The notes under the pieces were generated by a model. It was not told the DNA's origin, searched no databases, and saw only the letters and a list, made by a program, of their open reading frames with translations. The translations under genes and the position numbers were made by a program. Shown piece after piece: positions 32,057 through 42,833 of a DNA stretch of 64,000 bases (position 1 is its first letter; every line of letters begins with the position of its first letter). Location of the stretch: NCBI GenBank assembly GCA_033675215.1, contig CM066201.1, positions 11,284,001 to 11,348,000 of the forward strand, in the 5' to 3' direction. The stretch is from Rhodiola kirilowii. Its lineage: Eukaryota > Streptophyta > Magnoliopsida > Saxifragales > Crassulaceae.

Positions 32057-33198
32057 ACTACCCAGATTAAAAGAAGTCCTACTGGTCAAAAGATTGTAGG
32101 CAAATCTGATCAGCATTAGTCAGTGGTGCGATGGAGAGCATCATGTTGAATTCACGCAGGATGAATGTGTGGTGTTAAACAAGAATGATGAACTAGTTCT
32201 CACTGGACGAAGGTCGTCAAACAATTGCTACATGCTGAACCTTGGTCGTCCCAGTGCTGAAACAACTTCCTTGCTGAGCAAAACTGAAGAGATGAATTTA
32301 TGGCATCAGCGAATGGGTCATGTGAATCTAAGGACTCTACAGAAGATTGCCTTTGATGGTCTAGTACGTGGTATACCCAAAGTTCGAGGCGACCTGAGCA
32401 TTGTATGCAAAGATTGCCAGATCGGAAAGCAAATCAAAGTCCCACACAAAGGCACCACTCAGATCAATACGATGAGACCTCTGGAACTACTTCACATCGA
32501 TCTGATGGGGCCCATGCAAGTAGAAAGCTATTATGGCAAGAGGTACGCACTTGTGTGTTGATGATTTCTCACGATTCACCTGGTCCAGCTTTCTGCGAGA
32601 AAAATCAGATGTTGTTCAGGCATTTGTTCAACTATGCACTCGGCTGGAGCGAGAAAGAGAAGATAAAGGTGAGCATATTGTGAGAGTTCGAAGTGATCAT
32701 GGAAAAGAGTTTGAGAATACTGTTGTTGCTGATTTCTACTCACAAAAGGGGATTACCCAGTAATTTTCATCTCCTATTACCCCTCAGCAGAATGGGGTTG
32801 TCGAAAGAAATAATCGAACCATTCAAGAGATGGCCTGAGTAATGCTTCATGCGAAGAAGGTGCCTTTAAAGTTCTAGGCGGAAGCCATGAACACAACGTG
32901 TTATGTCATCGACAGAGTAATGATTCGATCCGGCACAGAGAAAACATGATATGAGTTGTGGAAAGGTAAAAAGCCAATGGTGAAGTACTTCCATATCTTT
33001 GGAAGCCAATGTTATATCCTCAGAGACCGAGAGTATCTACAGAAACAGGATCCTAGGAGCGATGAAGGAGTCTTTCTGGGTCACTCTAATAACAGCCGTG
33101 CTAACCGAGTCTACAACAAACGCACAGGTGTCTTTATGGAATCTATCAATGTTATTGTGAAAGATGTTGTGCCAGACGTGCCTGAGACAAGTACATAA
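32057..33198 (+). pseudogene. protease end and integrase region of Sirevirus E
   Basis: After the right end of G, copia pol resumes. A short piece resembles the C-terminal end of copia protease (ISISQ-like and the following hydrophobic stretch). Integrase then shows the zinc-binding part (LWHQRMGHVNLRTLQKI, CKDCQIGKQIK), the first catalytic area (LLHIDLMGPMQVESYYGKR), a region matching VRSDHGKEFEN, and the C-terminal GKKPMVKYFHIFGSQCY and DPRSDEGVFLGHSNNSRANRVYN, which is typical of Ty1/copia integrase. Broken, several interruptions. The order protease-integrase-RT-RNase H confirms Ty1/copia. Confidence 0.8.
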
Positions 33199-33330
33199 GA
33201 TGATGATGTTGTTACAACTCACCCGCAACAACCTGTTACTACAGTTGCTTACACAGAAGTTGTCCCGGATAAGGATCCAAAACCTACTGCAAAAGATGAT
33301 AGTCAAACAGACGAGGAAGCTGATGCGGAG

Positions 33331-34974
33331 ATGTCTCCTGCTCCTTCTCGAGTTCTTCAACCATCGAGAATGATCGAGAAGAATCATCCCATTACTGAGG
33401 TGATCCGTGAACCGACTGAAGGCATGAAGACTCGAGGTAAACAGGTTAACTTTCGAGAATTGGCTGGCTTTTCGTGTTTTATGTCCACTATAGAACCCAA
33501 GAATATCAAGGAGGCCATCAATGATGAATACTGGGTGGAGGCCATGCAAGAAGAGCTTGGTGAATTTCAGCGAAATGATGTTTGGGATCTTGTTCCACGA
33601 CCTGATGATGTGAATGTTATTGGAGCGAAATGGATATTCAAGAACAAATCTGACGAACAAGGGAACATCACCAGAAACAAGGCAAGGCTTGTGGCTCAAG
33701 GCTATACTCAGATTGAAGGAGGATTTTGATGAGACCTTTGCTTCGGTTGCTCGTCTAGAAGCTATACGATTACTATTGGCCCTTGCTTGTCATCTGAAGT
33801 TCAAGTTGTTCCAGATGGACGTCAAGAGTGCTTTTCTGAATGGGTTGCTGAATGAAGAAGTGTATGTGGTACAAACTAAGGGATTCGAAGATCCTCACCA
33901 TCCTGACCATGTGTATCGTCTGAAGAAAGCTCTTTATGGTCTCAAGCAGGCGCCCAGAGCATGGTACGAACGGCTTACTGAATTCTTAATCAACCATGGC
34001 TATGTCCGAGGGGGAGTAGATAAGACGCTATTCGTGAAGCACACAAGGTCAGACTTTATCATTGCTCAAATTTATTTGGATTATATTGTGTTCGGCTCCA
34101 GTAATCAGAAGATGGTGGACAAGTTCGTAGAACAAATGAAGAGCAAATTCAAGATGAGTATGGTAGGAGAGCTGTGTTACTTCCTTGGATTGCAAGTAAA
34201 GCAGAAGGCAGATGGTATCTTTATATCCCAAAGCAAATATGCTAGGAATTTGATCAAGAAGTTTGATCTGGAGAAAGCTTCACATAAAAGAACCCCCGCT
34301 GGAACTCATGTGAAGATCAACAAGGACGAAGCAGGTACAAGTGTGGATCAAACCTTGTACAGAAGTATGATTGGGAGCTTACTATACCTGACGGCAAGTA
34401 GACCAGACATTGCCCATGCAGTTGGAGTTTGTTCCAGATATCAAGCAAATCCCAAGGAGAGTCATCTGATGAATGTAAAGAGAATTATCAAATACGTCTG
34501 TGGCACAGCAGACTATGGATTGTGGTACACAAAGGATACTAATTCCTGTTTGGTAGGCTATTGCGATGCAGACTGGGCTGGGAATGCAGAGAATCGCAAA
34601 AGCACATCTGGAGGATGCTTCTTTCTAGGAAACAATCTGGTGTCATGGTTTAGCAAGAAGCAAAATAGCATATCCCTATCCACGGCTGAAGCTGAATATA
34701 TCGCCGCTGGAAGCTATTGTACTCAGATATTGTGGATGAAGCAGATACTGGAAGAATATATGAGATAAAACAAGATGTGATGACACTCTACTGTGACAAC
34801 ATGAGTGCTATCAGCATATCCAAGAATCATGTGCAGCATTCCAGAACAAAACATATCGATATAAGGCATCACTTCATTCGAGAGCTAGTGGAGAAGAAAA
34901 TAATTACACTGACGCACGTATCCACTGAGAAGCATCTAGCAGACATCTTCACCAAAGCCTTGGATAATATTTAG
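33331..34974 (+). pseudogene. reverse transcriptase and RNase H region of Sirevirus E
   Basis: RT opens with the copia block EPKNIKEAINDEYWVEAMQEEL and continues with [44 protein letters not shown] and IIAQIYLDYIVFGSS at the catalytic motif position, then YFLGLQVKQ. RNase H shows [58 protein letters not shown] and [11 protein letters not shown]. Domain order and motifs are those of Ty1/copia. Reading frames here are long compared with those in gag and integrase, yet the region as a whole is broken, a few interruptions. Confidence 0.85.
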
Positions 34975-35260
34975 TTCGAGACACTTAGATCCTCACTGGG
35001 TTTGTGTGTCATTGACAACTAAGGTGTTCATGTACTAGTTGGTCAGTCGGAGCTTGCACGAGATATATGTTAAGGGCTGACATGGATCGAAGGTAGAAAA
35101 ACTTCAAATACTAAGAGAACGATTGATCAACAAACCTGCGAAGAAGACTGCTCCAAGAGGTACATCAGAAAATTCTCTCTTTGTTGGTTTGAGTAGTCCT
35201 GATGTGGAGGGGCTGAAGAAAGTAAATTGGCCACTCCATAACTGTAATTTAGATTCTCAA
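34975..35260 (+). other. tail of E after RNase H
   Basis: Continues from the RNase H end (SLGLCVIDN-like) into about 200 bp that can be read as a short basic peptide with KPAKKTAPRGTSEN, which resembles the kind of sequence at the start of Sirevirus env-like ORFs. This is a guess. No polypurine tract or LTR follows. Confidence 0.35.
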
Positions 35261-35564
35261 GATTAGTTTTTTTTTTTCTCTTTTCAAGTATGGAAGTCTA
35301 ATCAAGAAGCAAGCTCCAAACCCATGTTGAGTTTAGAGACTGGTCCCACCTCCCAAGTCAACCTTCAGATCCAAAAAGATTACATTTTTGACAAAACCCA
35401 TCATCCAATTTCCTCCCACCACCACTTTTCTAAACTTCAGATCTCTCATCATTTTTGACAACAACTGACATTTTAATATGCAGTCCCCAGTAGCTGTCTT
35501 TGTACGTTCTCAATGTGTCATCAATATTATAATACAAGTTAGGACTTAGTTATTATGATCTGAT
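35261..35564. other. AT-rich stretch with no recognised feature
   Basis: Begins with a T run (about 35266-35277) and otherwise holds no long ORF, LTR end or repeat I can identify. May be unique host DNA into which the SINE at 35581 inserted. Confidence 0.4.
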
Positions 35565-35709
35565 GCCACCCAATGTTGTTTTTTTTTTTTTGATGAGGTT
35601 ACATGGGTTAGTGGTGTTAGAATGAGGTTTCGAACGGAGGATGCCTCAAGGGTCCACCGAGGAGCCGCTCCACTGAGCTAAGGCTCAAACCTCGCCACCC
35701 AATGTTGTT
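35565..35709 (-). mobile_element. tRNA-derived SINE with 16-bp target duplications (body 35581-35693)
   Basis: Perfect 16-bp direct repeats GCCACCCAATGTTGTT (35565-35580 and 35694-35709) flank a 113-bp body. On the minus strand it begins with a tRNA-like head: an A-box-like TAGCTCAGTGG and a B-box-like GTTCGAAACC spaced as in a tRNA gene. It ends in a poly-A tail (T run at 35581-35591 on the plus strand). These are the hallmarks of a SINE moved by LINE machinery. The body is short for a plant SINE. The perfect duplication implies a recent insertion. Confidence 0.88.
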
Positions 35710-35818
35710 AAGAACTCTAATCATGTATAGATAAAACTCAGCCCAGATCAGCTCAGCCACGCCCACTTGCTAGCCTGTGTGGAATCTCCAGTCAAACTTG
35801 AGAGTTATTTTAGGTTTG

Positions 35819-36499
35819 TTTTTTTTTATGGAACATGCATTTCATTCATCGAAAAAGCCATAAAGGCTTACAGAAAGATGATCCAAAGGGACACGCTACA
35901 AAGTAAAAGGGTACGATGACACTAGCTGAAAAGCCTGACCGACCGACCTCGGTGGTCGACACTAAGGGACCCAGGCCCAAATACGTACATATGTACCCTT
36001 TTGAGACTACAAGACTAAAATAACTAGAACACTCGGACCGATAAGCGGCCGAGAGAAACAGCTCAGACCGGAAACCCGGCTGAGATGAAAACCTAAAACT
36101 AAACTAAACTACACTATCGAAACTAAACTACCAACTAAACTAAACGAAAGAACTAAACCTAAACTAGCCAAAAGAATCACCGGCAACGGCAACCGGGAAC
36201 AGCCGATCCAGCCTGACGCCAACACCAAGCCTCCGAGAAAATCGTCCTCCCCCCTCAGCACAGCCAACTCCCACAAAGCAACTCTTCAACCCCACCAACC
36301 ACAGGCCCCAACCCACAGCACATCCCCTAAACGCCGACCGCCGAGGACATCGAACGAACGGAGCCGACAGCCCACCCCGGAGGAGCCGACCGTCGGCGCA
36401 TGATCCAACGCCCCAACAGATGAAACCACCATCCGCTCCACCACCCCGGCCTCCAACAACCGCCAAACCGCACTCCATCCCACCCGGAAGAAGAAGACA
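35819..36499 (-). mobile_element. probable LINE 3' end (minus strand), interrupted by Sirevirus I
   Basis: A T run at 35819-35827 begins a segment that on the minus strand reads as a poly-A tail preceded by a pyrimidine-rich 3' UTR (repeated TTTAG words near 36090-36160) and GC-rich sequence farther upstream. This resembles the 3' end of a plant L1-type LINE, but no RT or endonuclease sequence is present to prove it. It may continue after insertion I from 46571 to about 46630. A weak candidate target duplication is ATTTTAGGTTTG (35807-35818) against ATTTTAGTTGTTTG (about 46628-46641). Confidence 0.35.
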
Positions 36500-37332
36500 T
36501 GTTGGACCCTTGTGTTTTGATGATAACAAACACTTAACTAATAATCCACTTGAGTATGCAGAAATCACTGTCTGACAGGTAAGCTCACTGGACATCTCTG
36601 AGAGAGAGCAAAGCTGCGAGAGAGATGTGTTCCATGTGAGAGACAAACCGACTTATGACCAGATCGGATCTGGGAAAAGATACACGGAGATATGCATCGA
36701 AGATACAAGAATATATGCGTGTGATATTTGATTAAGATCTCTAATTCAAATATATACATGAGGAGATTTAAGTATATACGACGGGAATATCGAAGCCACA
36801 TTTGGAAGGCGAATATGTGATGTAGTTAAGATATGGAAATATCTTAACCATATCACAACTGAGAGATAGCGAACGGATCTGAGATGGAGATATACCCTGC
36901 CGACTTGAAGACACTATAAAAAGAAGAAGAGTCTTCATTGTGGAGTTCGGCTTTTGGCAATAGCGATCGGAGATTGAAGAGTGTTCAAATCCGGAGCTGA
37001 CAAGGTGCTGCTGTGTGCAAGCAAGGCGATCGTATTAGTTGACTCTTCGAATTGAGTAGTCTTGTTAGCTGTCACTGTGTGAGACAAGTGTAACAAACTG
37101 CAAGCATATTCCTTTGTCAATAATACGGATCTTGAAGCCCTTCTGGAACTGTCCAGAAGGCAAGTGGTTTTTATCCTGCTGCAAAGGTTGCAGTAAGGTT
37201 TCCACTCTAAATCGTGAGCATTTACATTCTGTCTTGTATTTCCTGTACGAGAGTTATTTTCCGCTGCCATTTGTCTGAGGGATACCACTCTGGGATCTCC
37301 CTCATATAGTTGGCTAACCTAACGATCCATCA
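36500..37332 (+). repeat. 5' LTR of Sirevirus I (833 bp)
   Basis: TGTTGGACCC start, CCATCA end next to the primer site. TATA box TATAAAA at 36915-36921. Two perfect palindromes: 36825-36848 (arms GTTAAGATAT and ATATCTTAAC) upstream of the TATA box and 37139-37160 (arms CCTTCTGGA and TCCAGAAGG) in the leader. Confidence 0.95.
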
Positions 37333-37334
37333 AT

Positions 37335-37346
37335 TGGTATCAGAGC
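37335..37346 (+). other. primer-binding site of I (initiator tRNA-Met)
   Basis: TGGTATCAGAGC, two bases after the LTR end, followed by CGGG. Confidence 0.92.
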
Positions 37347-37374
37347 CGGGAAGCTCTAGATTGTGTATTAGCCT

Positions 37375-39452
37375 TTGCAGGAAATCATGTCTAATGGAAG
37401 CGACTCGTTTTGGAAGCCACCGATGCTCAGTCCGGGAGAGTATGACTGGTGGAAGGATCAGTTCGAAGCACATGTTTTTTCCCTGGATGGGAAGCTGTGG
37501 CGGGTGGTTGAAAAGGGCAACTTCCCTATTCTGGATGTGACAGATCCCGCCAATCCGAAAGAGAAGGAGAAAGACAAGTACACCGAAGCTGACTACAAGT
37601 CTCTCCAACAGAATGCCAGGGCCAAGAAGGTCCTATATATGGCCCTCTCACCAGGAGATCAAGTGAAGATGGCTGTGTATAAGACTGCAAAGGAGCAGTG
37701 GGATGGACTCGCTCGACTGTACGAGGGAAACGAGGACATCAAAAGGAACAGAATCCTAGCTACCACAAAGGATTACGAATCTGTCGAACAGCGCAAGGAC
37801 GAATCTCTGGATGACTTCTACACCAGATTTCAAGTCATCGTCGCGCAGCTGAACTCCCTGGATGAGGTACTCCCTCAGTGGAAAGTAACTCATCAGTTTA
37901 TGCAAGCTCTCTGCTCCAGATGGGACACAGTGACTACTGCTCTCCAAGCTCAGAAGGGGATCAAAGATATCACTCTGGAAGAGCTCGTGGCGAATTTGCA
38001 AAGCCAAGCTGGAATAGCCGAGAGGAAAATGGCCCGGAGACAAGCTGGAAAATCTCAGGCTATAGCGCTTAAAGTTGAGAAGGCTTTAGACATAGCTCAA
38101 GTAAGCCTGCCATCTAAAGGAGAGGACGAGGAGATAGCACTTCTCTCAAGGGCTTTCAAGATGGCGAACACAGGCAGAACACAGAACAGAGGCAACTCTG
38201 GCGGAGGACGAAACAGTCAAAGGTGGAGCAAGGGATCCTCCTCAGAGGAAGGCAAGACAAAGGCTGGAGCAAAGCAAGAAAGAACCTGCTATCACTGCCA
38301 GAAAAAGGGACATCTCGCTAAAGACTGCTACAGCAAGAAGAAGGGGGAACCACCTGCCCCAAAGGAAGCCCATGCCATGTTTGCAGCATGGAGTGACTCT
38401 GATGAGGAACAAAGCGATAGAAAGCAAGTCAAGGAGCCATGTCTGATGGCGAATTCCGCAAACGATGAGGTAAATGAATCTGACTCTTTCATAGATCAAG
38501 TATTCAGTGAATCTGACTTTGCAGAAACTATCGCCGAATTGTTAAAGAAGATCACTAGCCTCAAGGAACAGATTGAGGTCATGAAAGATGAACATGAAGA
38601 TGACATGGAGAACAATCGTCTCTGGTCAACCAAAGCTATGAAACTCGAGAGAGAAATGGAGGAGCACATTTGCAAATGCCCCACCTGTGACAAAAGGGAC
38701 ACACAGATCAGTGATCTAAGTGATAGACTGAGGAGCTTGAGAGTTGACGATACCAGGAAGGTACGATCAATTGCAGAATCTGACAGATTCTAGTTGGACA
38801 ACGAGGAGCTCCGTCAGACTGTTGCAGATCTCAGACAAAAGGAATCGGAGAGAAAGAAGGTCTGGCTTAGAGAACTAGAAGCCAAAAAGGTCGAGGAGGT
38901 AAAACAAGACTACAAAAGAAGGTTTGCCAGACCCGGACTTGGGTATATGGAGAAACTGATAAAGAGGGAGCAAACAGAAGGATTGCCAAAGGAAAGGGAC
39001 TAATGACTGAAGTCGGAGAGGGCTCCCATCAGCAGAGAAAGATGGAACCCACAAGACAATCGGGAAGAGCAGCCTCATCTCCTCAGGACAGTTATCTCCA
39101 CGACAGAGACTCTGGACCTTTCAAAGCTGGGAAGGCTTTTGAAATATGGAAAAGGATGAGTTACAATCGTCAATCCTTCTCCATCGACCCTCGGGCACAG
39201 AGAAGGATACCAGCACACGTAAAGAAACACAAGAAAACTGGTACTCTCTACTACCGTGTCTGCTGGCACTGCGGTCACTCCGGTCATTACAGAGCCGACT
39301 GTGAGAAATGGAAAGAAGTCAACGAAAAGAATCACAGCCGTCAGAGAAAGGCCGGCACCGCCCCTATCCCTAGGAGAAAGGCTTCTCCTCAAAGAAGGGA
39401 TAACAGACCGGAATGGGTTCGTTCTCACTATGACACAGCCATCCACGGATGA
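37375..39452 (+). pseudogene. gag region of Sirevirus I, two zinc knuckles
   Basis: The natural start is probably MSNGSDSFWKPPMLSPGEY, four codons into the open frame. Copia gag blocks follow: YDWWKDQFEAHVFSLDGKLW, TAKEQWDGLARLYEGNEDIK, ESLDDFYTRFQVIVAQLN and GIKDITLEELVANLQSQ. The first CCHC knuckle (CYHCQKKGHLAKDC) is near residue 305, followed by an acidic serine-rich stretch and a long helical region that looks like a coiled coil. A second knuckle (CWHCGHSGHYRADC) lies near 39261 in the last part of the region. Large gag with a helical tail is usual in Sireviruses. It would form the particle and bind RNA. Part of an element with a few interruptions. Confidence 0.88.
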
Positions 39453-39593
39453 CCCAGAAGAACCCCCAGGATGAAAATCAATCTCACTGATGACAATGAT
39501 TCTCGTCCCTCGAAGTTCCCTTCTGCTGCTAAAACTGTCCCAAAGCCCAGTAAGCCCAAGCTTGTCTGGGTTCGTAAAAACTGACCTCTCTTT

Positions 39594-42500
39594 TTGCAGG
39601 ATGGAGTGAGGAGCAAGCCATGGTATCTGGACAGTGGATGCTCCAAACACATGACGGGAGATCCAGGATGGTTCATCTCACTCCAAGCCTACTCCGGAGA
39701 CAACATTATCTTCGGAAACAAGAGCTCGGGTAAGGTAGTAGCTACTGGAGAGGTAAGAATTTCAGAAACCATTAAAATTCGACAAGTAAGTCTGGTTGAA
39801 AATTTGAGATACAACTTATTGAGCATATCACAATTGTGTCAACATGGAAGAAACCAAGTGATATTTAACTCTAACGACTGTGTTGTGAAGTGCATTGAGA
39901 CAGGGAAAATAATTCTTCGAGGTGTCCGGGAGAATCAGATATATACAGTGGACCCAGAATTCGTCCCAGACGGGGAGCTGTGTCTGTCAAGCATCACTGA
40001 CGACACATTGTTGTGGCACAAGAGATTTGGACATGCAAGCACGAGGCTGATTCATAAACTCCATCAAAATGAATTGGTGGTTGGTTTACCAAAAGTGGAA
40101 AGCTCGTTTGATCAGATATGCAGCGCCTGTGCCACAGGCAAGCAGGTACGTACTTCGTTTGAGTCAAAACAATCAATGAGTACTTCAGCTCCTCTGGACA
40201 TGATTCACATGGATCTATGCGGTCCAGTCAACGTCGTCAGCCGTGGAGGCAACAGGTATATATTAGTCATCGTGGATGACTATTCCAGATATACATGGAC
40301 CATCTTTCTAAGCTCTAAAGATGAAACGTTCTCTGAGTTTGTGTCATGGCTGAAGCTAATTGAAAACAAATTGAGTAAGAAATTAGTATCTATTCGGACT
40401 GACAACGGAACCGAGTTCCGAAACTCCCAGTTTATCTCCCTGTGCAGGACAGCTGGGATAGATCACAATTTCTCAGCACCACGGACTCCTCAGCAGAATG
40501 GTGTGGTAGAGAGAAAGAACAGGACATTGGAAGACATGTCAAGGACAATGCTGATTGCCAGTGGTGTTCCCAAGGGATTCTGGGCCGAGGCAGTTTATGC
40601 CGCCAGCTACATACTGAACCGAGCATCCCTACGCTTTCTGATAGGAAAAACACCTTACGAGCTGCTGCGAGGAAGAAAGCCTAACATTGCTCATTTGAAA
40701 GTGTTTGGTTGCAGGTGTTACGTACACAACAACGGAAAAGAAAATCTGGGAAAATTCGATCCAAGGAGCGATGAAGGCGTGTTCGTAGGATACCCAAGCC
40801 ATAGCAGAGCATACAAGGTCTACAACCTGAGGTTGGAACGGGTGGAGGAAAGCATTCACGTAACCTTTGATGAGCGCGCTATGACTGGACACCTTGTGAA
40901 AGATCCCTCCTCACAGGATGATGGAGAACTCCAGCTTACTGACAGGTCTGATCCCGACTGGGTACCTGCCCAAAACGAGACTGCAGAGCCAGCTCCAGAG
41001 GTCGTTCAGACTGCTGCTCAAGGACCTGCTGAACTAGCCGAAGCTCCACCAACAGAAATATTAGCTGAAGAGCAGGGTCCAGAAGCACAAGTGATAGAGG
41101 TTAACGCAGAACCCCCCAATGAGGAAGTGATTGCGAATAACCCTCCTCAGGCAGGGACTGCAGAAGAACTCAGAACCACAAGGAGTGGGAGAGTTACTCA
41201 GCCCCCATCCTGGACAAGGGACTACCAATGTTACTCATCGCAGAATCAGGTAAGTTTAGCCGAACTATGTCATTTCTGTGGACTTGCTTCTTTTGTCTCT
41301 CATGCAGAACCAAAGACGGTTGCGGATGCGCTGAAGGATCCAGAATGGGTCAATGCCATGCAAGAGGAACTGCATTAGTTCGAAAGAAACAAAGTGTGGC
41401 GACTGGTTCCCAGGCCTGAAGACAAGAATGTAATAGGAACAAAGTGGGTCTTCAGAAACAAGATGGACGACAAGGGAGTGGTTGTAAGAAACAAAGCCCG
41501 CCTTGTTGTCAAAGGGTACAACCAACAAGAGGGGATAGACTACGACGAGACATTCGCCCCAGTCGCAAGGTTAGAAGCAATCAGACTACTAATTGCTTAT
41601 TCGACTTACCATGGTTTTACTCTGCAGCAGATGGACGTAAAAACGGCCTTCCTGAACGGAGTTCTGAAGGAAGAAGTGTATGTGAGCCAGACACCAGGGT
41701 TTGAGGATCTCACTCACCCTGATCATGTCCACATCCTTGACAAGGCACTATATGGGCTGAAGCAGGCACCTCGCGCCTGGTATGAGAGACTGTCACAGTT
41801 TCTGCTATCCCACAGTTACGTCAGAGGAGAGGTGGACAAAACCCTTTTCCTTCTGAAGGAAGGGAAAGACACTCTGGTTGTTCAGGTATATGTAGATGAT
41901 ATCATATTTGGTTCGACTAACCCTAAACTTGTCAAGAAGTTTACAGATCTGATGTCGAGTGAGTTCGAAATGAGCATGGTAGGGGAACTCAAGTACTTTC
42001 TAGGACTTCAAGTCGCTCAAGGAGAGGAAGGTACCAGAATCCATCAGCAGAAGTATGTCAAGGAGATTCTGAAGAAGTTTGGGATGGAATCTGCCAAGAC
42101 GTGTGCCACACCAATGTCCCCGAACGACACCCTGGCAAAGGATGAGTCCTCACCTCGAGTGGATCCAACTCTGTACAGGGGAATGATCGGTTCACTGTTA
42201 TATCTCACTGCTAGCAGACCCGATATCTTATTTAGTGTCTGTCTGTGTGCTAGGTTTCAGGCTGATCCTAGAGAAACCCACATGAAAGCAGTGAAGAGGA
42301 TATTAAGATATCTGAAGGGAACAGATGACCTATGCTTGCTCTATCCGAGGGGAGGAGATCTTCGCCTGGAGGCATACACCGATGCTGACTATGCTGGGTG
42401 CAAGATAGACAGGAAGTCCACATCAAGGATGGCTCAATATCTAGGACCATGCCTCATCTCCTGGGCTTCAAAGAAGCAGTCCTCGATTGCGCTGTCCACC

Positions 42501-42833
42501 GCTGAGGAGGAATACATCGCCGCCGCCGCTTGCTGTGCGCAGCTGCTGTGGATCAGGCAACAGCTAAGTGATTATGGTGTTGTTACAAATCGTGCTAAGA
42601 TATTGTGTGATAACACTAGTGCTATTAACATCTCTAAAAATCCAGTACAGTTCTCTCGTACCAAACATATAGAAATTCGGTATCACTTTCTGCGTGACTG
42701 TGTAGAAAAGGGAACAATTGAGATAGAATATTGCAGAACTGAGGAACAGATTGCAGACATATTCACAAAAGCTTTGCACAGAGAACCCTACGAGAAGCTG
42801 AGGCTGGAACTAGGTATGGTTTCTCTCCCTTAA
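39594..42833 (+). pseudogene. pol region of Sirevirus I: protease, integrase, RT, RNase H
   Basis: Protease active site: WYLDSGCSKHMTGD near the start. Integrase: LWHKRFGHASTRLIHKLH and CSACATGKQV (zinc-binding), then the D,D,E core in LDMIHMDLCGPVNV, IRTDNGTEFRN and TPQQNGVVERKNR, and the copia C-terminal block PRSDEGVFVGYPSHSRAYKVYN. A long acidic, proline-rich linker leads to RT, with [40 protein letters not shown] and the catalytic YVDD ([12 protein letters not shown]). RNase H has [29 protein letters not shown] and [17 protein letters not shown] at the end. These enzymes process, copy and integrate the element. The best preserved copia pol in the window, with about one interruption. Confidence 0.92.

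Larger units (their letters stand above)
21662..35260 (+). mobile_element. Sirevirus-type Ty1/copia element E, old and broken, with G nested in it
   Basis: Plus strand: partial 5' LTR (21662-22649, entered by B), tRNA-Met primer site, gag, then insertion G (24261-32056), then the end of protease, integrase, RT and RNase H up to about 34974 and a short tail. No 3' LTR was found in the window, so the right end (about 35260) is a guess. The gag zinc knuckle CRECEGYKHIQAEC and the neighbouring acidic stretch are of the type seen in SIRE-like elements. Heavily broken, with roughly ten or more interruptions, and the oldest large element here because both B and G lie in it. Confidence 0.8.

Noticed and set aside
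35581-35693. A functional tRNA gene
   Set aside because: A-box-like and B-box-like motifs are present, but the poly-A tail and 16-bp target duplications show a retroposed SINE.
36164-36646. Glycine/tryptophan-rich minus-strand ORF across the left edge of element I
   Set aside because: It spans an LTR insertion boundary, so it cannot be a native gene.
41243-41310. Intron-like GTAAGT...TGCAG signals in the pol region of Sirevirus I, with a similar pair in J
   Set aside because: The stretch between them is open and aligns with ordinary RT-start sequence in E, so it is probably coding. Splicing there is not established for this family.
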